From Proales similis (lineage: Eukaryota; Rotifera; Eurotatoria; Ploima; Proalidae): 64,000 bases of DNA. The first letter of the stretch is position 1; each line of letters begins with the position of its first letter. The notes below the pieces were generated by a model that was not told the origin of the DNA, made no database searches, and was given only the letters and a program-made list of their open reading frames with translations. This document shows, piece by piece, positions 34,953 through 47,422 of this stretch. The stretch lies in assembly GCA_019059635.1 (NCBI GenBank), contig JAGVRJ010000007.1, forward strand, positions 682,001 through 746,000, written 5' to 3'. The position numbers and the translations under genes were made by a program.

Positions 34953-36198
34953 AGCACCAGCTCGTCTGCACTCGATCAATTTCATTTAGTTGCTCGTCGC
35001 CTGTAATTAGTTTATGCACAGGCTGTGGTGTCGCTTTGCTTTATTTAAGTTCAAAATAAAACGGAACTCTTCAGCCATCTGAATTGTGCTCTGATCTGGT
35101 GCATCAAGCTTGAAGGGCGTTTTAGATTCAGCCGAGAAGGGAGTGCAATTGGAAACAGGTTGAGAGAGAGAGAGAGCATCTGCCGTTCACTGTGGCATTC
35201 ACATGCTCGCGTTTGATACCTCGGTCGTCTGCATTTGCGTTGCCCTTTTTATTGCCATTTAGTGCTAGTTCGAATGCCAGATCTGTGTCTGCACTATTCA
35301 ACGACATCGATTAAACGCCAATCAGAACATTGCAGGGATGGTCGTCATTTTGCCCATCATCTGGTTTCTCTTCTTAATTAAGCCATGTGCCTCGTCGTCT
35401 ACAATTCGTTAAGCAGTTTGTTCACGCGCATCAGGCTTTGTGTTCTCTGTTCTGGGCACGAAAAGCCATCGATCGAGTTATTGCTGAGCGAAGCCATTTA
35501 CTGCTCGATAAGGGCTCTTTGAGAGCGCAGGCTGTCGGTGAAATAGCCCCGAGCTGAACTAGTGCCAACCTGATTGGTGAGTTGGCGGGCAACATCGTTC
35601 AAAATAGGCCGACTGACAGGCGTTTTAATAAATTAACGGTTCGCGCTCTATTGGCAAGCGTAAAAGGCTTGAGCGACGCTCCTGTTTAGACAAGGTTGGA
35701 TCTTTTTTGGCTGCTTAGCTTTTATTCTTCATATTTGTGTATATGTTAGTCTTGTGTGTCTGTGCGGGCCAGTGTGTGTGTGTGAGGGTGTTTGTGTGTG
35801 TTTGTACGTTCAATTAACTTTTCGACAAGACTAAAAAGCGAAAAAGAGAGAGAGAGAGAAAAAAAAGAGAGTGAAAGAAATAAGGGAATAGATAGAGAAA
35901 CTCGCGCTATGAAATTAATTCATCATCATCAACGTCGTTATGGTGCCTTTGAGTCCCGGCTAGATAAATAAACAAGCGCCTGCTGGGCCAAATGAGTGAG
36001 GAGCCGGCGAGTTGTTCTACAAGCTGACTGGCTGGCTGCCCGGCCGATTGGCTGACTGACTGGCTGACTGACTAGTGCGTAGTGCTTTTTTGTTTTTGGC
36101 TTATGTTTACGCACCGAGTATTTTCTTAGTTGATTGATTCGACGAAATGTTAGATTGACTTCTCGACAGGTTGCAATACGCCGTATAATGAGTCGCAA
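34953..36198. other. Intergenic region between convergent PLXDC and FoxF
   Basis: AATAAA near 35054 ends PLXDC. A degenerate TG-rich tract lies at about 35767-35810 and a GA tract at about 35845-35860. TTTATT/TTAATT near the FoxF stop may give its minus-strand poly(A) signal. No gene was recognised. Confidence 0.7.
35767..35810. repeat. Degenerate (TG)n tract
   Basis: TG repeats interrupted by AGGG and TTT, in the 3' flank between PLXDC and FoxF. Confidence 0.75.
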
Positions 36199-38088
36199 TT
36201 AGAAAAGAAAATAATTGCGTTGTAAGGCACTGCTGTAATCGGAGCCCGGGTGGCTGATGCTGCTCGACAAGCCGCTGCTGCTGCTGCTGGTGTTCGTGTC
36301 CCTGAAGAGATTTAACATTCCATCGCCGTACGACGAGTAATTGCTCGACTCGTAATTGCTGGTCGCACAAGAAGACGACGAGCTGGCCGATGAGGCGTTC
36401 GAGCCCACCGACGTAGAGCTTATCTGTGAACAGCCTAGACGCTCATCGTTGGACACTATGGACGACCAGAGCAGCGAATTGCGGTAGTTGGCCATCAAAG
36501 CGGCTGTTTGTGCTACCGGCTGCTGAAACGCGTTCGCTCTGTTTGCCGAAGAGGTGCCGTGCGAAGCTGCGTACGGGTCCTGCGAGTAAAACTGTCCAAT
36601 TGAGTTGGCGTGGCTCACAGGCGGAATTTGACTGTTTGCATGGGCTAGTGAAGCGTAGGAGCTCGGAAAACTCGAGTAGGCCATCGCAGACGGATATGGT
36701 GCATTTGACTTGACGCCGCTCTCATTCTGAACGCTGCTCTCTGTACTCGAGTAAGTAGACGACGAATAGGACGAGCCTATTTTATAAGCGTGTGAGCCAG
36801 CTGTCGAGTTGCACAGAGCGGCCGAGTCGCTCGACGACGCAGTTGAGACGCTTGAGGCGGCCGATGACGGATTTACTGTCAGAGTGGACTGCATGTGTGA
36901 TATGGAGGCACTTGGCGACGGACTATTGCCGCATTCGTTTTGATCGGCGGTCGGCGGACACTTTCGTCTGAAGCCTCTTGGTCGGCGTCGGAAGGAGCCC
37001 TCCTCGAACATGAACTCGCAGTTCGGGTCTATGGTCCAATAGTGGCCTTTGCCTGGCTTGCCCATTGCTTTTGGTAGCTTGATGAAACATTCGTTTAGAC
37101 TTAGATTGTGTCGAACCGAGTTTTTCCAGCCTTGGTATTGGCCCTGGAAAAAGCTGAAGTGGGTTTGCAAATATTGATAGATCTCGTTCAGAGTCATTTT
37201 TTTGCTCGACGAGTTCTGAATGGCCATGACAATCAAGGCGATGTAAGAGAAGGGCGGCTTCTCGCTCTTGTGCTTGCCTTTGCTCTGGCCACTATGGCGC
37301 TTGTCTCTGTCTGACTCGTCGTTTTCGTCTGTCGACTTGATCGAGCACTGACTCGATGCGCTTGAAGGCCTTGAGATCTTCGAGTCGCTTCCGGATCCGG
37401 CCGACTGACCTGTTTGAGATCGCGGCAGCTGATCGATTACAGTTGATGCTGGCGAACTGCTCGAGACCGCGCTGATTGTGCTGTGAAGCGACTGAAGAAG
37501 CGACGGATTGTTGATGCTGCCAATGACGCCGCCCCCGCTGCAGCTGCTGCTGCCGCCTACTTGACTGGGCATGTAAGAGTTGGCGTAGATCTGTGCAGAC
37601 GACGGATAGTAGTACGGACTGGCCGAGGAGATGAACTCGCTCGAGTCGTAAGGGCTCACGCCGTAGTAGCCGTTTGAAAAGTTCTGACTCATGTTGAAGC
37701 CGTTGAGTGGAGCGGGCTCGTATCTGGCAAACTCGGAAGCTTTGGAATTGCTTGCATTCAAAGGGTTTGATTGGCTGGCGTTGTTGTTCTTGTCTGGACT
37801 GTACTTTGAGTCTATTAGGCCATGTCGCGTGTCGTGACTGTGCTTGAATCGCTTCGATGAATTGAAATCGCTCACAGTCGTTGCGCCGGCTGCCAGCGCA
37901 GCTTTGCTCGCTTTGACTGAATGCTGTTGGTAGTCGCTCATCAAGCAGCCATCTGTGCCGTACTCGGCTCCGCTTGAGTCGGCTTTGCTGATCGCCGACG
38001 ACGCTGAACCGCTTGAAACAGGCGAGGACATGTGAACACTGGGCTCTGGTTTCAAGTGAATTGAGCCGCTTTTCATCATCAGTTCCAT
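36199..38088 (-). CDS. FoxF: Forkhead transcription factor FoxF
   Basis: Single-exon 629-residue protein. The forkhead domain spans about 277-377, from [16 protein letters not shown] through [20 protein letters not shown] and [12 protein letters not shown] to [19 protein letters not shown]. The last segment and [11 protein letters not shown] are characteristic of FoxF (vertebrate FOXF1/2, fly biniou), which specifies visceral mesoderm. Flanking regions are Ser/Tyr/Gln-rich and low in complexity, consistent with transactivation segments. The gene is intronless. A minus-strand TATA-like element lies about 50 bp upstream of the ATG. The 4.5 kb of DNA upstream is the longest gene-free block in the window and probably holds its control elements. 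Confidence 0.93.
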   Translation of the reverse strand: MELMMKSGSIHLKPEPSVHMSSPVSSGSASSAISKADSSGAEYGTDGCLMSDYQQHSVKASKAALAAGATTVSDFNSSKRFKHSHDTRHGLIDSKYSPDKNNNASQSNPLNASNSKASEFARYEPAPLNGFNMSQNFSNGYYGVSPYDSSEFISSASPYYYPSSAQIYANSYMPSQVGGSSSCSGGGVIGSINNPSLLQSLHSTISAVSSSSPASTVIDQLPRSQTGQSAGSGSDSKISRPSSASSQCSIKSTDENDESDRDKRHSGQSKGKHKSEKPPFSYIALIVMAIQNSSSKKMTLNEIYQYLQTHFSFFQGQYQGWKNSVRHNLSLNECFIKLPKAMGKPGKGHYWTIDPNCEFMFEEGSFRRRPRGFRRKCPPTADQNECGNSPSPSASISHMQSTLTVNPSSAASSVSTASSSDSAALCNSTAGSHAYKIGSSYSSSTYSSTESSVQNESGVKSNAPYPSAMAYSSFPSSYASLAHANSQIPPVSHANSIGQFYSQDPYAASHGTSSANRANAFQQPVAQTAALMANYRNSLLWSSIVSNDERLGCSQISSTSVGSNASSASSSSSCATSNYESSNYSSYGDGMLNLFRDTNTSSSSSGLSSSISHPGSDYSSALQRNYFLF

Positions 38089-38135
38089 TGTGGATTGGAC
38101 GCGCGCTCACTCTTCCGCTCTCTGATCGAGTGCTA

Positions 38136-38145
38136 AATTTATATA
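38136..38145 (-). promoter_or_regulatory. TATA-like element of FoxF
   Basis: On the minus strand it reads TATATAAATT, ending about 48 bp before the FoxF ATG at 38088. Start-site spacing of about 30 bp would give a very short leader. Confidence 0.45.
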
Positions 38146-41100
38146 GAAAAGAAGAATTAGAATTTGAACGGTCGGATGGTGAACTGGCGAGATAACTAAA
38201 GAGGCGGCGGCGGCGAGTGTTTATGTGAGCTGCCGGCGCCTTATTACAAGGTGCAATAGAAGCATAGATGCCATTCGAGCCATTAGTCAGCGGAGCAAAC
38301 CAGGCAGGGGAAGCAACGAAAGCTCGCATTCACCAACCATCTCGCACTTCTCTCTTCTGGCTCTCGCTTGCTTCACTCTTGCGGGCGCGCGCCGAGATTA
38401 AATTGCGCCTGGCTCGCTAGCAGCAGCAGTGGAATCAAAAATCGGTAGCGGCACCAGCAGTGCTTGGAATCGCAGCGATTCGCGTAAACAAATCCGAGAT
38501 TGAACTCGAGTGCATGTATGTGTGCGGTGATGAATGAGGCAAAAAAGAAGGTTTGCGGGCTGGAAGTTAATGCAAACCGAGCCGAGTGCGTTTAGTTGCT
38601 CTACCAGCCGCCTAGAGCGGCCTCAATTCGATTGGAGAAGCGCCGAGTTGCTGGCGGCATCCAATCGAATTGAATCACTCTCCATCAGCCCCGATAGACT
38701 GAGATTGCTGATTGGAGATAAATCGATCATATCGCCCCGCCCGTTAGGCTCCTAACATTCAACGACTTGCTACGGCCAGTGAAGGCGATTCATTACCGAG
38801 CGAGCCGACATGAGCCAGCGAGAGGCAGAAACAGGCGTCTAGTTGACTGGAAGTGATCGTAAAAAACTAACTCAGAGGGCATAATCGTAAAGATAGACAT
38901 CAGGCGCTGCACGCCGTAGACAAGCATGGACATGAGCTGTCGTCCGGTCGGGCTCACTTCCTGGCGTAATTAGAGCTCGAGCCTCCAGCAGTCACTTCCC
39001 GTTGATGATGAGATGATAAATGCTGGCGAGTAGAAGTGACGCTCGTAAACAAGATGCCCTATTCTGATAAAAAAAGAAAGAAAGAAAAAGACCTTGAAAC
39101 CCATCATCGAGTTGGCCATCATGAGAGAATGAGTCAAATCAATCAGCAGCGGGAGCTGCTGCTTGCTCGATGCGTCATTAAGCAAGCCAAGCAAATGTCA
39201 TTCTTGATTTGTTTATGTTGGCGCACTGGTCAACAACAACACCAAGGCATCCAAAACAGAGAGCAATAGTTCTCCACACTCGTTGCCAAACAAAATAGAG
39301 GCCAACGCACGGTTATCTAACGACGCTCATGCTCGAGCAAGTTCAGCTCCACGAGCTATCGAATTTCTCCACCACCACCAGCACACGTGTCAAACACGGC
39401 ACCCGTGGCTTCGCGCTGATTATTCAAACGAGCATCAGCAGTTTGTAAACCGATTGACTTTAATGGTTCAATTAATTGAAGCCACAGAGCGCGCAATGCG
39501 TCTCTCCTGCCTTTCAAAATGGAAACAAGTAATGAACAGATAATGCTCGTTCTGAAATCGATTCGCTCAGCAACGAAAATCCAAAACTGAGTGAGCAGCC
39601 AGACAAGCGCAGTCTCTAATTGAGGCCTGATTGCTCGGTCCGGATTGAAGATACAAGGCGAATCAAAGATGAAATAATTACTTTGAATCAAGTGAAGCGC
39701 TCTGATTTTATAACGGCAACACGAGCATGTAGACGAGAACGAAATGGAAAAATGCCAGAAACGCTTAATTGGCCTTTAATTCGATCGTTCTTTTGCCAGA
39801 GAGCACAAATTAGAAAGCGAGCAGCACAAGGTGACTGGATGCTCGTTTCTGACGTTCACTCGCTCGCTTATAGGCGATGCAGGCCAACAGCGATGGGCGG
39901 CCGTCGGTGGCGGCAAGAGCAGACACGGTTCACCGACAGACTCGAGAAGAGAGAAAGAGCCGATTTCAGGAAGCTGGGTCCATGTTCCTCCCGCTCGGTC
40001 GGCACAGTATTTCCGGTCAAGCCAAAGCTCGCGAGCGTAGTTGAAGCGAAGCAGCGCTTGAATCAATTCGATATGAGCTGCATCTCTTATGCTCAAGGTG
40101 AAAGTCTAGAATGTAGACGTTTGATTGAAAGTGCGCCGATAAATAAACAATTTGAATCGCGAGGGTCTCTTGTACGATCGGCAAGATTGGACAACTCAGA
40201 CGTGTGTGTTCAATTAGGCGCTAGCTCTTCTCGTTAAGCGGCTGTTTAATCCAATGCTCCCGAGTCCATAAAACAATTAGCAGCAGACTGCCTGATTTTT
40301 CTTATTTCATAAACAAATCGACGACGACCACCACCGTCGAGCGATGTCGATCACGACTAGATAGAATCGAGCGTCCGCAAAAGAGAGAGAGAGAGAGAAA
40401 AGCGACCTGGCCGACACGTCCAGATGACTGATAAGAGCGTTGGTTGCATCGCTTTATCGAGCTCGATCTATTTCGAGAGAGCCGCCTTTCCTGCAAGCCG
40501 ATCAACTCGGTGCTAACGCATCGTTCACATTCTCTTTGTTTGCGTTTTAAAGCAGCCCAGTGTCAGAAATCAACGAACGGGTGCAGAGATGACGAGGTCT
40601 AGATGAAAGTAAATAGCAACCATATGGCGATGCGTTTCTCTATTTGGCCTTTGCTCAATAAATTGACTGCAAATTGCTCCCATCTCATTAGTCTCCTGGT
40701 CGCGTGTCCGAACGGCTACTCTGTTTCTTTATTCAATCTGTGGTCACTCTCCCCGTCAATCACTTCTCCTAAATCCCTTTTCCGATTTCCTGCCCTTCCT
40801 AACTTCCTGGGCAAAGGGCATTATAAACCACCAGAACCGTAAATGTCTCGTAATCGCATGAACGCTTTCACTCAAAGTCGACTGCCGAGCCTTATTACAT
40901 CTGGAGGTACGCAGAAGAATAATTGCTCTGAAAAGTGTTAACCACTGGGCGAGCTAATGCGGAGCTCTGCCGCCAACACCGTCCAGAGCGATCGATGAGT
41001 CTGGCGTGCATTGCCAAATGATAAATGAGCCCCGATAAAACACGAGCGAGTCAGTGGCGAACGGGAAAAATAAAATCGCTTCGAACATCAATCGAGCAAT

Positions 41101-41524
41101 TTTTTTTGGAGAGAACCAAGTGCGGCTGGCAAGATCAAAGGCTGCAGGTTACGATGCCGATAAGAGTCCTGTTGACCTATTAGGAGAACGAGAGTGAGGA
41201 GGGGCGTGTATCCACGAATGGCATCTGCAGTCATGCGTGCCGGCAGCAAGTTGCCGGCGTGCGATTGCACGTCGATTGCTTACGAATTGATCTCGCGCAA
41301 GTAGAGAGAGAGAGAGCCGCTGGATTTTTTAATTTCATCTCTGAAGATTGATGCCAAGATTATCGAACATTCAGATTATTTGATGCATGGCCTGGCTACC
41401 ACTGACGTGGCGCTCCTCAATCGCACTGAGCGGAAAGTGGTGCCACACAATAAAGCGCAAGCGAGCGAGCGATTGCGCCAACGCCTCGGCCAGATAAATT
41501 GTGAATGAATTAAAAGATAAGAGG

Positions 41525-41541
41525 GAGAGAGAGAGAGAGAG
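41525..41541. repeat. (GA)n microsatellite
   Basis: Short pure GA tract in the FoxF upstream region. Confidence 0.8.
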
Positions 41542-42573
41542 AAATTTGGTCGAGTATGGGCTCGCTCTCAAATGAAAGAGAGAAGAAAAAAGAACGGGTA
41601 GAAGGCCTGGGCGGGTCTATTGGCCCTGATTGACGTAGCCGAATGAGTGAGATGAGTGAGAAAGCCCTGGCGCCAGAACCGATCAGCTTAAACGCCGTAA
41701 TCATTCAAGTGATGATTAGTTTTTTTTTGCCAAACTTTACATAACTAAATTAGGCTTAGCTTTACAGTTTTCGCGCAAATATTTGTTTACGCTTCTTTTT
41801 CTTATTCGCTTTTTTCTTCATTTATGGCCGATTGAACATTGGTTTACAGCTTAGTCAAATAAGAAAAAAAATCGTCGATTTCCTGCTCGACGCTTCGCAT
41901 TTGAGGAATGAACGAAACGAAACCGCAACTCGGCGCCAAACATTATTTCAGCATGTCTGACTGTCTGCCGGTCTGTCTGTTTTGGCGTTGATTTGCTCTA
42001 AATTGCGAGCACGCCTGTGCAGCAATCCCAGGCACCTGCTTTAGCAATCGCGCATCCGAAAATAGAAAGAACCTTCAACAATTAGCTTATTCTTGCCACT
42101 GCTCCGACATTCTCTAGTCTTATCATTATAGAAAAAAAAAGCTCGTTTTCAATTAAAATTTTCGCCCTAATCCGTCATCATGAAATATTAATCAGGCACG
42201 GCCGACTAATTGATTTGGATTTTATCGCTACACTAATTGGGGGCGTCAGAGGCAGCTCAGAAGAGGCAGAGAACTGGTATTTCAACAGCTGCCTCTAAAC
42301 AGCAATTTTCGTTCTATCAGTCCCTCTCTCTCTCTCTCTTTGGCTTTATTTCGTTTCTTCTTTCTAATCGTGTTGCATCGTTTTCATTCTAATTTGATTT
42401 GAAACAGTTGCGCAATTCAGAATCTACTTTCTAACGACGTAATTGCCCGTTCGAATTGTACTCGTCTTTGAAAGGCAGCAGCCTTTTCAATCTGCGTCAT
42501 CTCTTTGACTCTGAAATTTATATTCAGCCTCCATCTCACGCTCGGCTCTAATTCGGCCTGACCAGGGTTGAAC

Positions 42574-44551
42574 ATGCTTGGACGAGGACGTCACTGGCTC
42601 ATGTTGCTTGCCGTTCAATGGCTCATTACTTGTAAGAAGCTGTCAACAATCACGATTTTATCGAATTTTCAAGTTTTGGTCACAATAGGCTACGGCGATG
42701 AAGCTGCTGCTCTTAATACGACCAGCCAGCTGCAGTCGAACGCTTCAAGGGAGTCGAGCAGATCGCTTCAGCTCGACACAGATGCGGACCGTGCGATCGC
42801 AAACAAACTGAGGAAATATTTCGAGCTCAGATCAGAATGCGCGTTTGAGCTGAATGAAATCAATCGAGGAGAAGACAGCGATCCGAGCGACAAATACTGT
42901 GCGTCGACTGCCGACTATCTAACATGCTTTCCATCTGTACCAGCCAACACCACTCTTCACTTCCCATGTCCTTACCGCAAAGGTCTGCTGGCGCTCAATC
43001 TCAAAGGTTTGCCAGCTCTTCTTTTTATGTCCGAGCCTTTTTCTTAAAACAACTTCAGAGAATTTCACCCGATTCTGCGACGAGAACGGCGCCTGGTCGT
43101 CAACAAATTACGCGTTTTGCATTCAAAGACTCGTGTCGCACTACCATTCAGTAAACTGCCGCGTAAAAGAGAACAGCGGCGACAGTGACGAAGACAGCGA
43201 GATAGTGTGCGACCAGCTCTCCTCGGCCTCGACAGTGTCTTACGAACTGATGCTGTGGGCGAACCTGGTCGGCTTCTTTATCACTATTGTGTTGGTCTCC
43301 ATGGCCATATTTGTGTTCCTGTCGGCCAGATCTCTTCGCTGTGTTCGCAATATGATTCATTGCAACATGCTGTTCACGTTTTTGCTTAAGTGTAGCACTT
43401 ATATCGCTTTTTACGTGTTTGTGATGATGCACAAGTCGAGTCAGATCTGGAACACTAATCACGTAAGAAATCTCATCTTCCCTGTCGAGCATTTCTTTTT
43501 AACTGGACTGATCGCGTGTCCTAGTTCTTGTGCGGCGTGTTCAACGTGCTCATAAACTATTCGCTTCTCTGCAGCTTTTTCTGGATGATGATTGAAGCTG
43601 TCTATCTGATAACAGTGATTGTCGCCGCCTATTCGTCAAACAAAATCAAGCTCTGGTGGTATCTCTTCATCGGATGGGGTGAGTGAGCGGGCCAGCAGAC
43701 CAGCTACAGCTCGATCAAATGCCGCCAATAATCAAATTATGACGCTAATCTTGCCAAACTCTAGTCGCGCCAATATTTCCAATCATACCATATGCGCTGC
43801 TCAGCTTTAGCTCAAATGAAACGTAGGCCCTCACTCAATTAGGCGTCAATCAAATCTATTTTCAATCTTGTTAATCTCAAAGAGCGTGCAGCTGGATTAG
43901 ACCGGAGTACAACTCTCGGTATGAAATGTTCATCGACGTACCAATCTACATCTTGCTGGCGGTAGGTGCAATCTGCACGATTGAAGGCTCTCTTTTGACA
44001 ACGCTCGTGCAGGTCAACTCTGTGTTGCTGATTATAATTCTCTACGTGATAATAACTAAACTTCGCCACCACAACGATGCAGTCAAGACGAAATACTCGC
44101 AGTACAAGTGAGCCCAGTCGCTGCTAGTTTCTATCTGACACACACTCAATTCCGATTTAGAAAGCTGATTCGCGCCACTTTGGTCCTCTTTCCGCTGTTT
44201 GGTCTCACCTACGCTGTGTTCTTTTGGCTGCCGTCTGAAAACAAATCACTGTTCGCTCAAATCTATTACTGGGTGAACATATTTCTGCAGTCGACTCAAG
44301 GCATTTGGGTCGCGTTCGTCTACTGCTTTCTCAACGAGGAGGTCAAGAACGTGCTGAGAGCCAAATTTCAGTCTTGGAAAGTTTCGCATGTCAATTCAAG
44401 CTGGCATGGATACTCGAGCTCAAACCGGCACCATTCGATACCCACATTGTACACCACTCAGATGACAAGCAACGGAAGCTTCACGACCCGCACGCGAACC
44501 GAGGCGGCTGACGCTCATCGCCTGGCTACCGTTCAAGAGGCCAATATGTGA
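42574..44551 (+). CDS. Class B (secretin-family) GPCR, CRF/diuretic-hormone-receptor-like
   Basis: Exons 42574-42631, 42689-43006, 43059-43462, 43525-43678, 43765-43822, 43883-43961, 44013-44107 and 44161-44551 give 518 residues with agreeing phases. A signal peptide (residues 1-20) precedes a hormone-receptor ectodomain with several Cys and the signature FTRFCDENGAWSST. Seven hydrophobic segments follow. Family marks: RSLRCVRNMIHCNM after TM1, FFWMMIEAVYL in TM3, the WYLFIGWG/VAPIFP of TM4, CSWIRPEY in ECL2, ATLVLFPLFGLTY in TM6, and QGIWVAFVYCFLNEEVKNVL in TM7/helix 8. The pattern is closest to CRF/DH44 receptors, which couple peptide hormones to Gs. A PDF- or calcitonin-like receptor is not excluded. 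The first intron (57 nt) has no stop and could be read through. AATAAA lies at about 44679. Confidence 0.87.
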
Positions 44552-44769
44552 GGCCTTCCTTCCAACCATTCACGATCTGGTCGCACATATTCGCGCTTGA
44601 CACTGAGACCAAAAAACAGACTTGGTGATTACATCCATCCCATTGTTTTAGTTTCTGAACAAATCTAAAATAGACATAAAAATAAAATTTATTCGGTTAG
44701 CACTCCTCGTCCTTGAATGCGTTATTGGTGCGGGTGATGATGAGTTGGTGTGATTGATTAACTGAGTTG

Positions 44770-45359
44770 CTAATCGGCTTCTACTTGGTTTTGTACAATT
44801 TTTAGACAACACTCGCTAAACTCTTGAAAAAGAGGCTCCTGCATAGCCTGTTGCATTTTCTGCTCTATTTCATCGTCATGCTGATTGAGTTGAAGCAAGA
44901 GCTGGCGCAAATGCTTGTTGGCCAGCAGCTGCTTCAATTCACTCGATTCGGCCAATCTATTCAAACGTTCCTCGCTCACAATGTCATTCTCGCGTCCTTG
45001 AGCCTCTTTCGGCTCCTCTTCTAGTTCGTCGAAGTTTGGTATGATTATTTTTGGCTCCGTTTTAATCGCAGGCCCTTGATCAGGCTTCTTGTCCTTATCT
45101 ATGGCCTCCATTCGAGACACACATCCTTCTGATGTCACAAAATTTTTGCTAATTTCGATCGACTTCAGAGCAAAATAAGAAATCTGGCCACTAACCTTTG
45201 TGGTTCTTGAAGCAGTTCAAAGAACAACTAAGAAAATTCCCAATTGAAGTCGTTCAATCGCTTAGTGTCAGAATAATCTACTCACTAGTTAACAAGACAT
45301 TTTGGGCATTTGTATTTTGACTGGGCAAGGGCGCATATCTCACACTGTTTGGAGCTCAT
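44770..45359 (-). CDS. ZNHIT3: Zinc-finger HIT domain protein 3
   Basis: Three minus-strand exons, 45359-45286, 45227-45196 and 45128-44770; phases 2 and 1 agree. They give 154 residues (human 155). Exons 1 and 2 form the zf-HIT finger: CEICALAQSKYKCPKC, then YCSLNCFKNHK and EGC. Exon 3 carries the conserved C-terminal block (LLANKHLRQLLLQLNQ, MQEPLFQEFSECCLKIV). ZNHIT3 stabilises NUFIP1 and works in box C/D snoRNP assembly in the nucleus. The second exon is only 32 nt. The acceptor of exon 3 (ACATCAG|AA) was chosen because it alone keeps phase and restores the HKE.C of the finger. Confidence 0.9.
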
Positions 45360-45619
45360 CTTGTTGCCGACCGAGTTCCTCTTTCTCGTTTTATTTATTT
45401 TCGCCCTTCTCACTCGCACATGCGTTCACGTGCCGTGTGATTCTTGCTCATTGTCATTCTAAACTCAACTCTTGAGACCTGCGAAAAAAGCCAAGCAGTG
45501 CATAAATAGCCATACGAACAGAAACTTTATTTTCTGACAAATAAAATCATCCAATTGTTGAAGCGAAATTCTCTGATTGAGAAATAAGAAGGAAAAGCCG
45601 ATTGAAAAGAAAAGCGTAA

Positions 45620-46543
45620 CTAGACAGTGCCGTCGCCCGGAAGGCCTGGCGAGAAGGCACTCTTCGACGGGTACCAGCATTTGTAGGTCAAAAACCAGGC
45701 ACCGATTGCGAAAAAGGCGGCAACCAGTTTGTGCATGATTGTGTGAAAGTAGATATAAGTGCAGAAGAGCATAACCTCCCAGAGTAAAACAAGTAGAGCC
45801 ATGAGGAGAAAGTTCAGTTTTATGTAGACGGTAAGCTTGGTGGACCAGAACTTGGCACGAGCAATCGGATCGGCGCTGAATGGCGATAACTCTTGAGGCT
45901 CGTTTGACAGCTTTTCGTTTAGCTTTCGATTAAAAGCGTCCCATTGATTAAAAACCTTTACCTCTTCGAGGATAAAGTACAAGCTGTGCATGAGAAGGAA
46001 AGTGTGACCGCTTATATCGAAACCGATCCAATCGAATTTATTGCGCTTGCATTCGTGTTTGCTGGTTACTTTGAGGTTAGAACATCGTCCAGTACGAGTG
46101 TCAATCAAGTCGAACAGTGAAGTGAAGATGAACCAGATAGAAGTGGCCACTAGCAACCGGCTTAGATGACGATGCACTTGGGCGTGATTTAGGCCTGTGT
46201 AAACCACCGAAGTCATTGCTATAAAGGGTGTGCACAAGATTAGAGTCCATGCCCAGCCCCATTTTACAAAGTATCGATTGAACACATTTTGCTTTTGAGC
46301 CAGGTAGCCAGTGTTGTCGAACGATCCGAAATCTTTCAGAAGAGATCCCACAAGTAATGCACCCACATACAGGCCGATTTTAATGTGAGTTGGCGCAAAC
46401 ACAAACTTTTTTAATGCCGTTAAAATGAGCATGAGAAAAAAGCCGGCCGGAGAGGTGTCAACCGAGTCAATATTCTTCTTTGAACCTTTATGATTCTCTC
46501 TAGTAGACGATCGGCGCCGGCTTCCAGCTTTGGCTTGATTCAT
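45620..46543 (-). CDS. FITM2: Fat storage-inducing transmembrane protein (FITM2)
   Basis: Single-exon 307-residue polytopic ER membrane protein. FIT proteins are acyl-CoA diphosphatases that promote lipid-droplet emergence and ER homeostasis. The two catalytic-site histidines are visible: FDISGHTFLLMHS (His about 180) and YFHTIMHK (His about 267). The tail WFLTYKCWYP and SPGLPGDG match the end of the vertebrate protein. Six hydrophobic segments are seen, as expected. The N-terminal 30 residues are basic. An AATAAA on the minus strand near 45529 would end the transcript. Human FITM2 is 262 residues; the extra length is at the N-terminus and in the central loop. Confidence 0.93.
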   Translation of the reverse strand: MNQAKAGSRRRSSTRENHKGSKKNIDSVDTSPAGFFLMLILTALKKFVFAPTHIKIGLYVGALLVGSLLKDFGSFDNTGYLAQKQNVFNRYFVKWGWAWTLILCTPFIAMTSVVYTGLNHAQVHRHLSRLLVATSIWFIFTSLFDLIDTRTGRCSNLKVTSKHECKRNKFDWIGFDISGHTFLLMHSLYFILEEVKVFNQWDAFNRKLNEKLSNEPQELSPFSADPIARAKFWSTKLTVYIKLNFLLMALLVLLWEVMLFCTYIYFHTIMHKLVAAFFAIGAWFLTYKCWYPSKSAFSPGLPGDGTV

Positions 46544-46705
46544 TATGCTCTTGCTGATTTCTACTTTCGAACTCCTATTTTCTTATGATCGTGTCCAATA
46601 CTAGCGGTGGTAGTGAGCAATCATCATCCATCTGCCCGAATGAATTAACAATTCAGATCAAACTATAGTTTTGTGCGCGCTTGCAACAAAAGTGAAAAAT
46701 TAAAG

Positions 46706-46779
46706 CACCTCTGGTGGGGCTCGAACCCACGACCTATGGATTAGAAGTCCATCGCGCTATCCAACTGCGCTACAGAGGC
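46706..46779 (-). tRNA. tRNA-Arg (TCT), copy 1
   Basis: Cloverleaf on the minus strand: acceptor GCCTCTG/CAGAGGT, D arm GCGC, anticodon stem ATGGA/TCCAT with loop CTTCTAA (anticodon TCT), T arm GTGGG-TTCGAGC-CCCAC, discriminator G. Box A (TAGCGCAGTTGG) and box B (GGTTCGAGCCC) are present. A T5 run follows as the pol III terminator. There is no intron. Confidence 0.95.
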
Positions 46780-47077
46780 TCATACTCCAGACCACTATCG
46801 GAGCTGATTTAAACCTTTCACTGGAATTTTGCTGACAACATATGGCACGTCACTACAGACATATCTATGCCATTGGATTAGAATTTCAAGAAACATGAAC
46901 TTGAATTAATAAAAGAGAACGGATTTTTTTAGATGCGCTCCCACCGAAAATCTAAAACTAAGGGTGACGTTGATTTAAGTCAACTTTTGTCGCTAAGAGA
47001 AGCAATTACTTTCCCCTCATGGCTTTTAATTAGTTATTTGATAATCTGAAATGGAGTAAAAAAAGGGAAAAATTAAG

Positions 47078-47151
47078 CACCTCTGGTGGGGCTCGAACCC
47101 ACGACCTATGGATTAGAAGTCCATCGCGCTATCCAACTGCGCTACAGAGGC
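47078..47151 (-). tRNA. tRNA-Arg (TCT), copy 2
   Basis: Identical body to copy 1 on the minus strand, anticodon TCT. The 3' flank (TTAATTTTT) also resembles that of copy 1, indicating a recent local duplication. Confidence 0.95.
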
Positions 47152-47422
47152 TTGTTTACATTTCGGCCATCATCAAGTCCAAAAAGTATATCGCAGTTTA
47201 TTCTGCAAAAAGAATCATTTTTCATGAAAATTCCTTGTTCATTCTTACTTTTGTGCCTTATATTGATTTTATAAAAGAGAACTTTCAAATAGAATCCTAT
47301 CTGGCTGAAATACGTTTTCATATAAAATAGCAGCAAAGAGACTTTTCAAGCGAGTGTTTTGAATTAACAATACAAAATAGGGTAGGAAGGTTCAAAAATG
47401 ATCATGTCGGCGTCTAGGCCAA

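Larger units (their letters stand above)
38089..42573. other. Long non-coding region upstream of FoxF
   Basis: About 4.5 kb between two divergent start codons (FoxF - and class B GPCR +). Open frames here, including one of about 200 codons at 39620-40237, lack family similarity, gene-like codon structure and splice context. Simple GA/CT tracts occur at about 40383-40398, 41525-41541 and 42323-42340. TAAT, GATAA and TCGA motifs are frequent by eye. It probably contains developmental enhancers, mostly for FoxF. Confidence 0.55.

Noticed and set aside
39620-40237. 205-codon plus-strand frame
   Set aside because: No ATG at its 5' end, no recognisable domain, basic low-information composition, and located in the FoxF upstream non-coding block.
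45129-45195. ZNHIT3 exon 3 acceptor at the CTGAAG or AATTAG sites
   Set aside because: Both break the phase or introduce a stop. The ACATCAG acceptor keeps phase and the zinc-finger Cys.
47086-47274. Open frame starting MGLEPTTYG
   Set aside because: It is the antisense reading of the tRNA-Arg copy 2 gene, a common false ORF.
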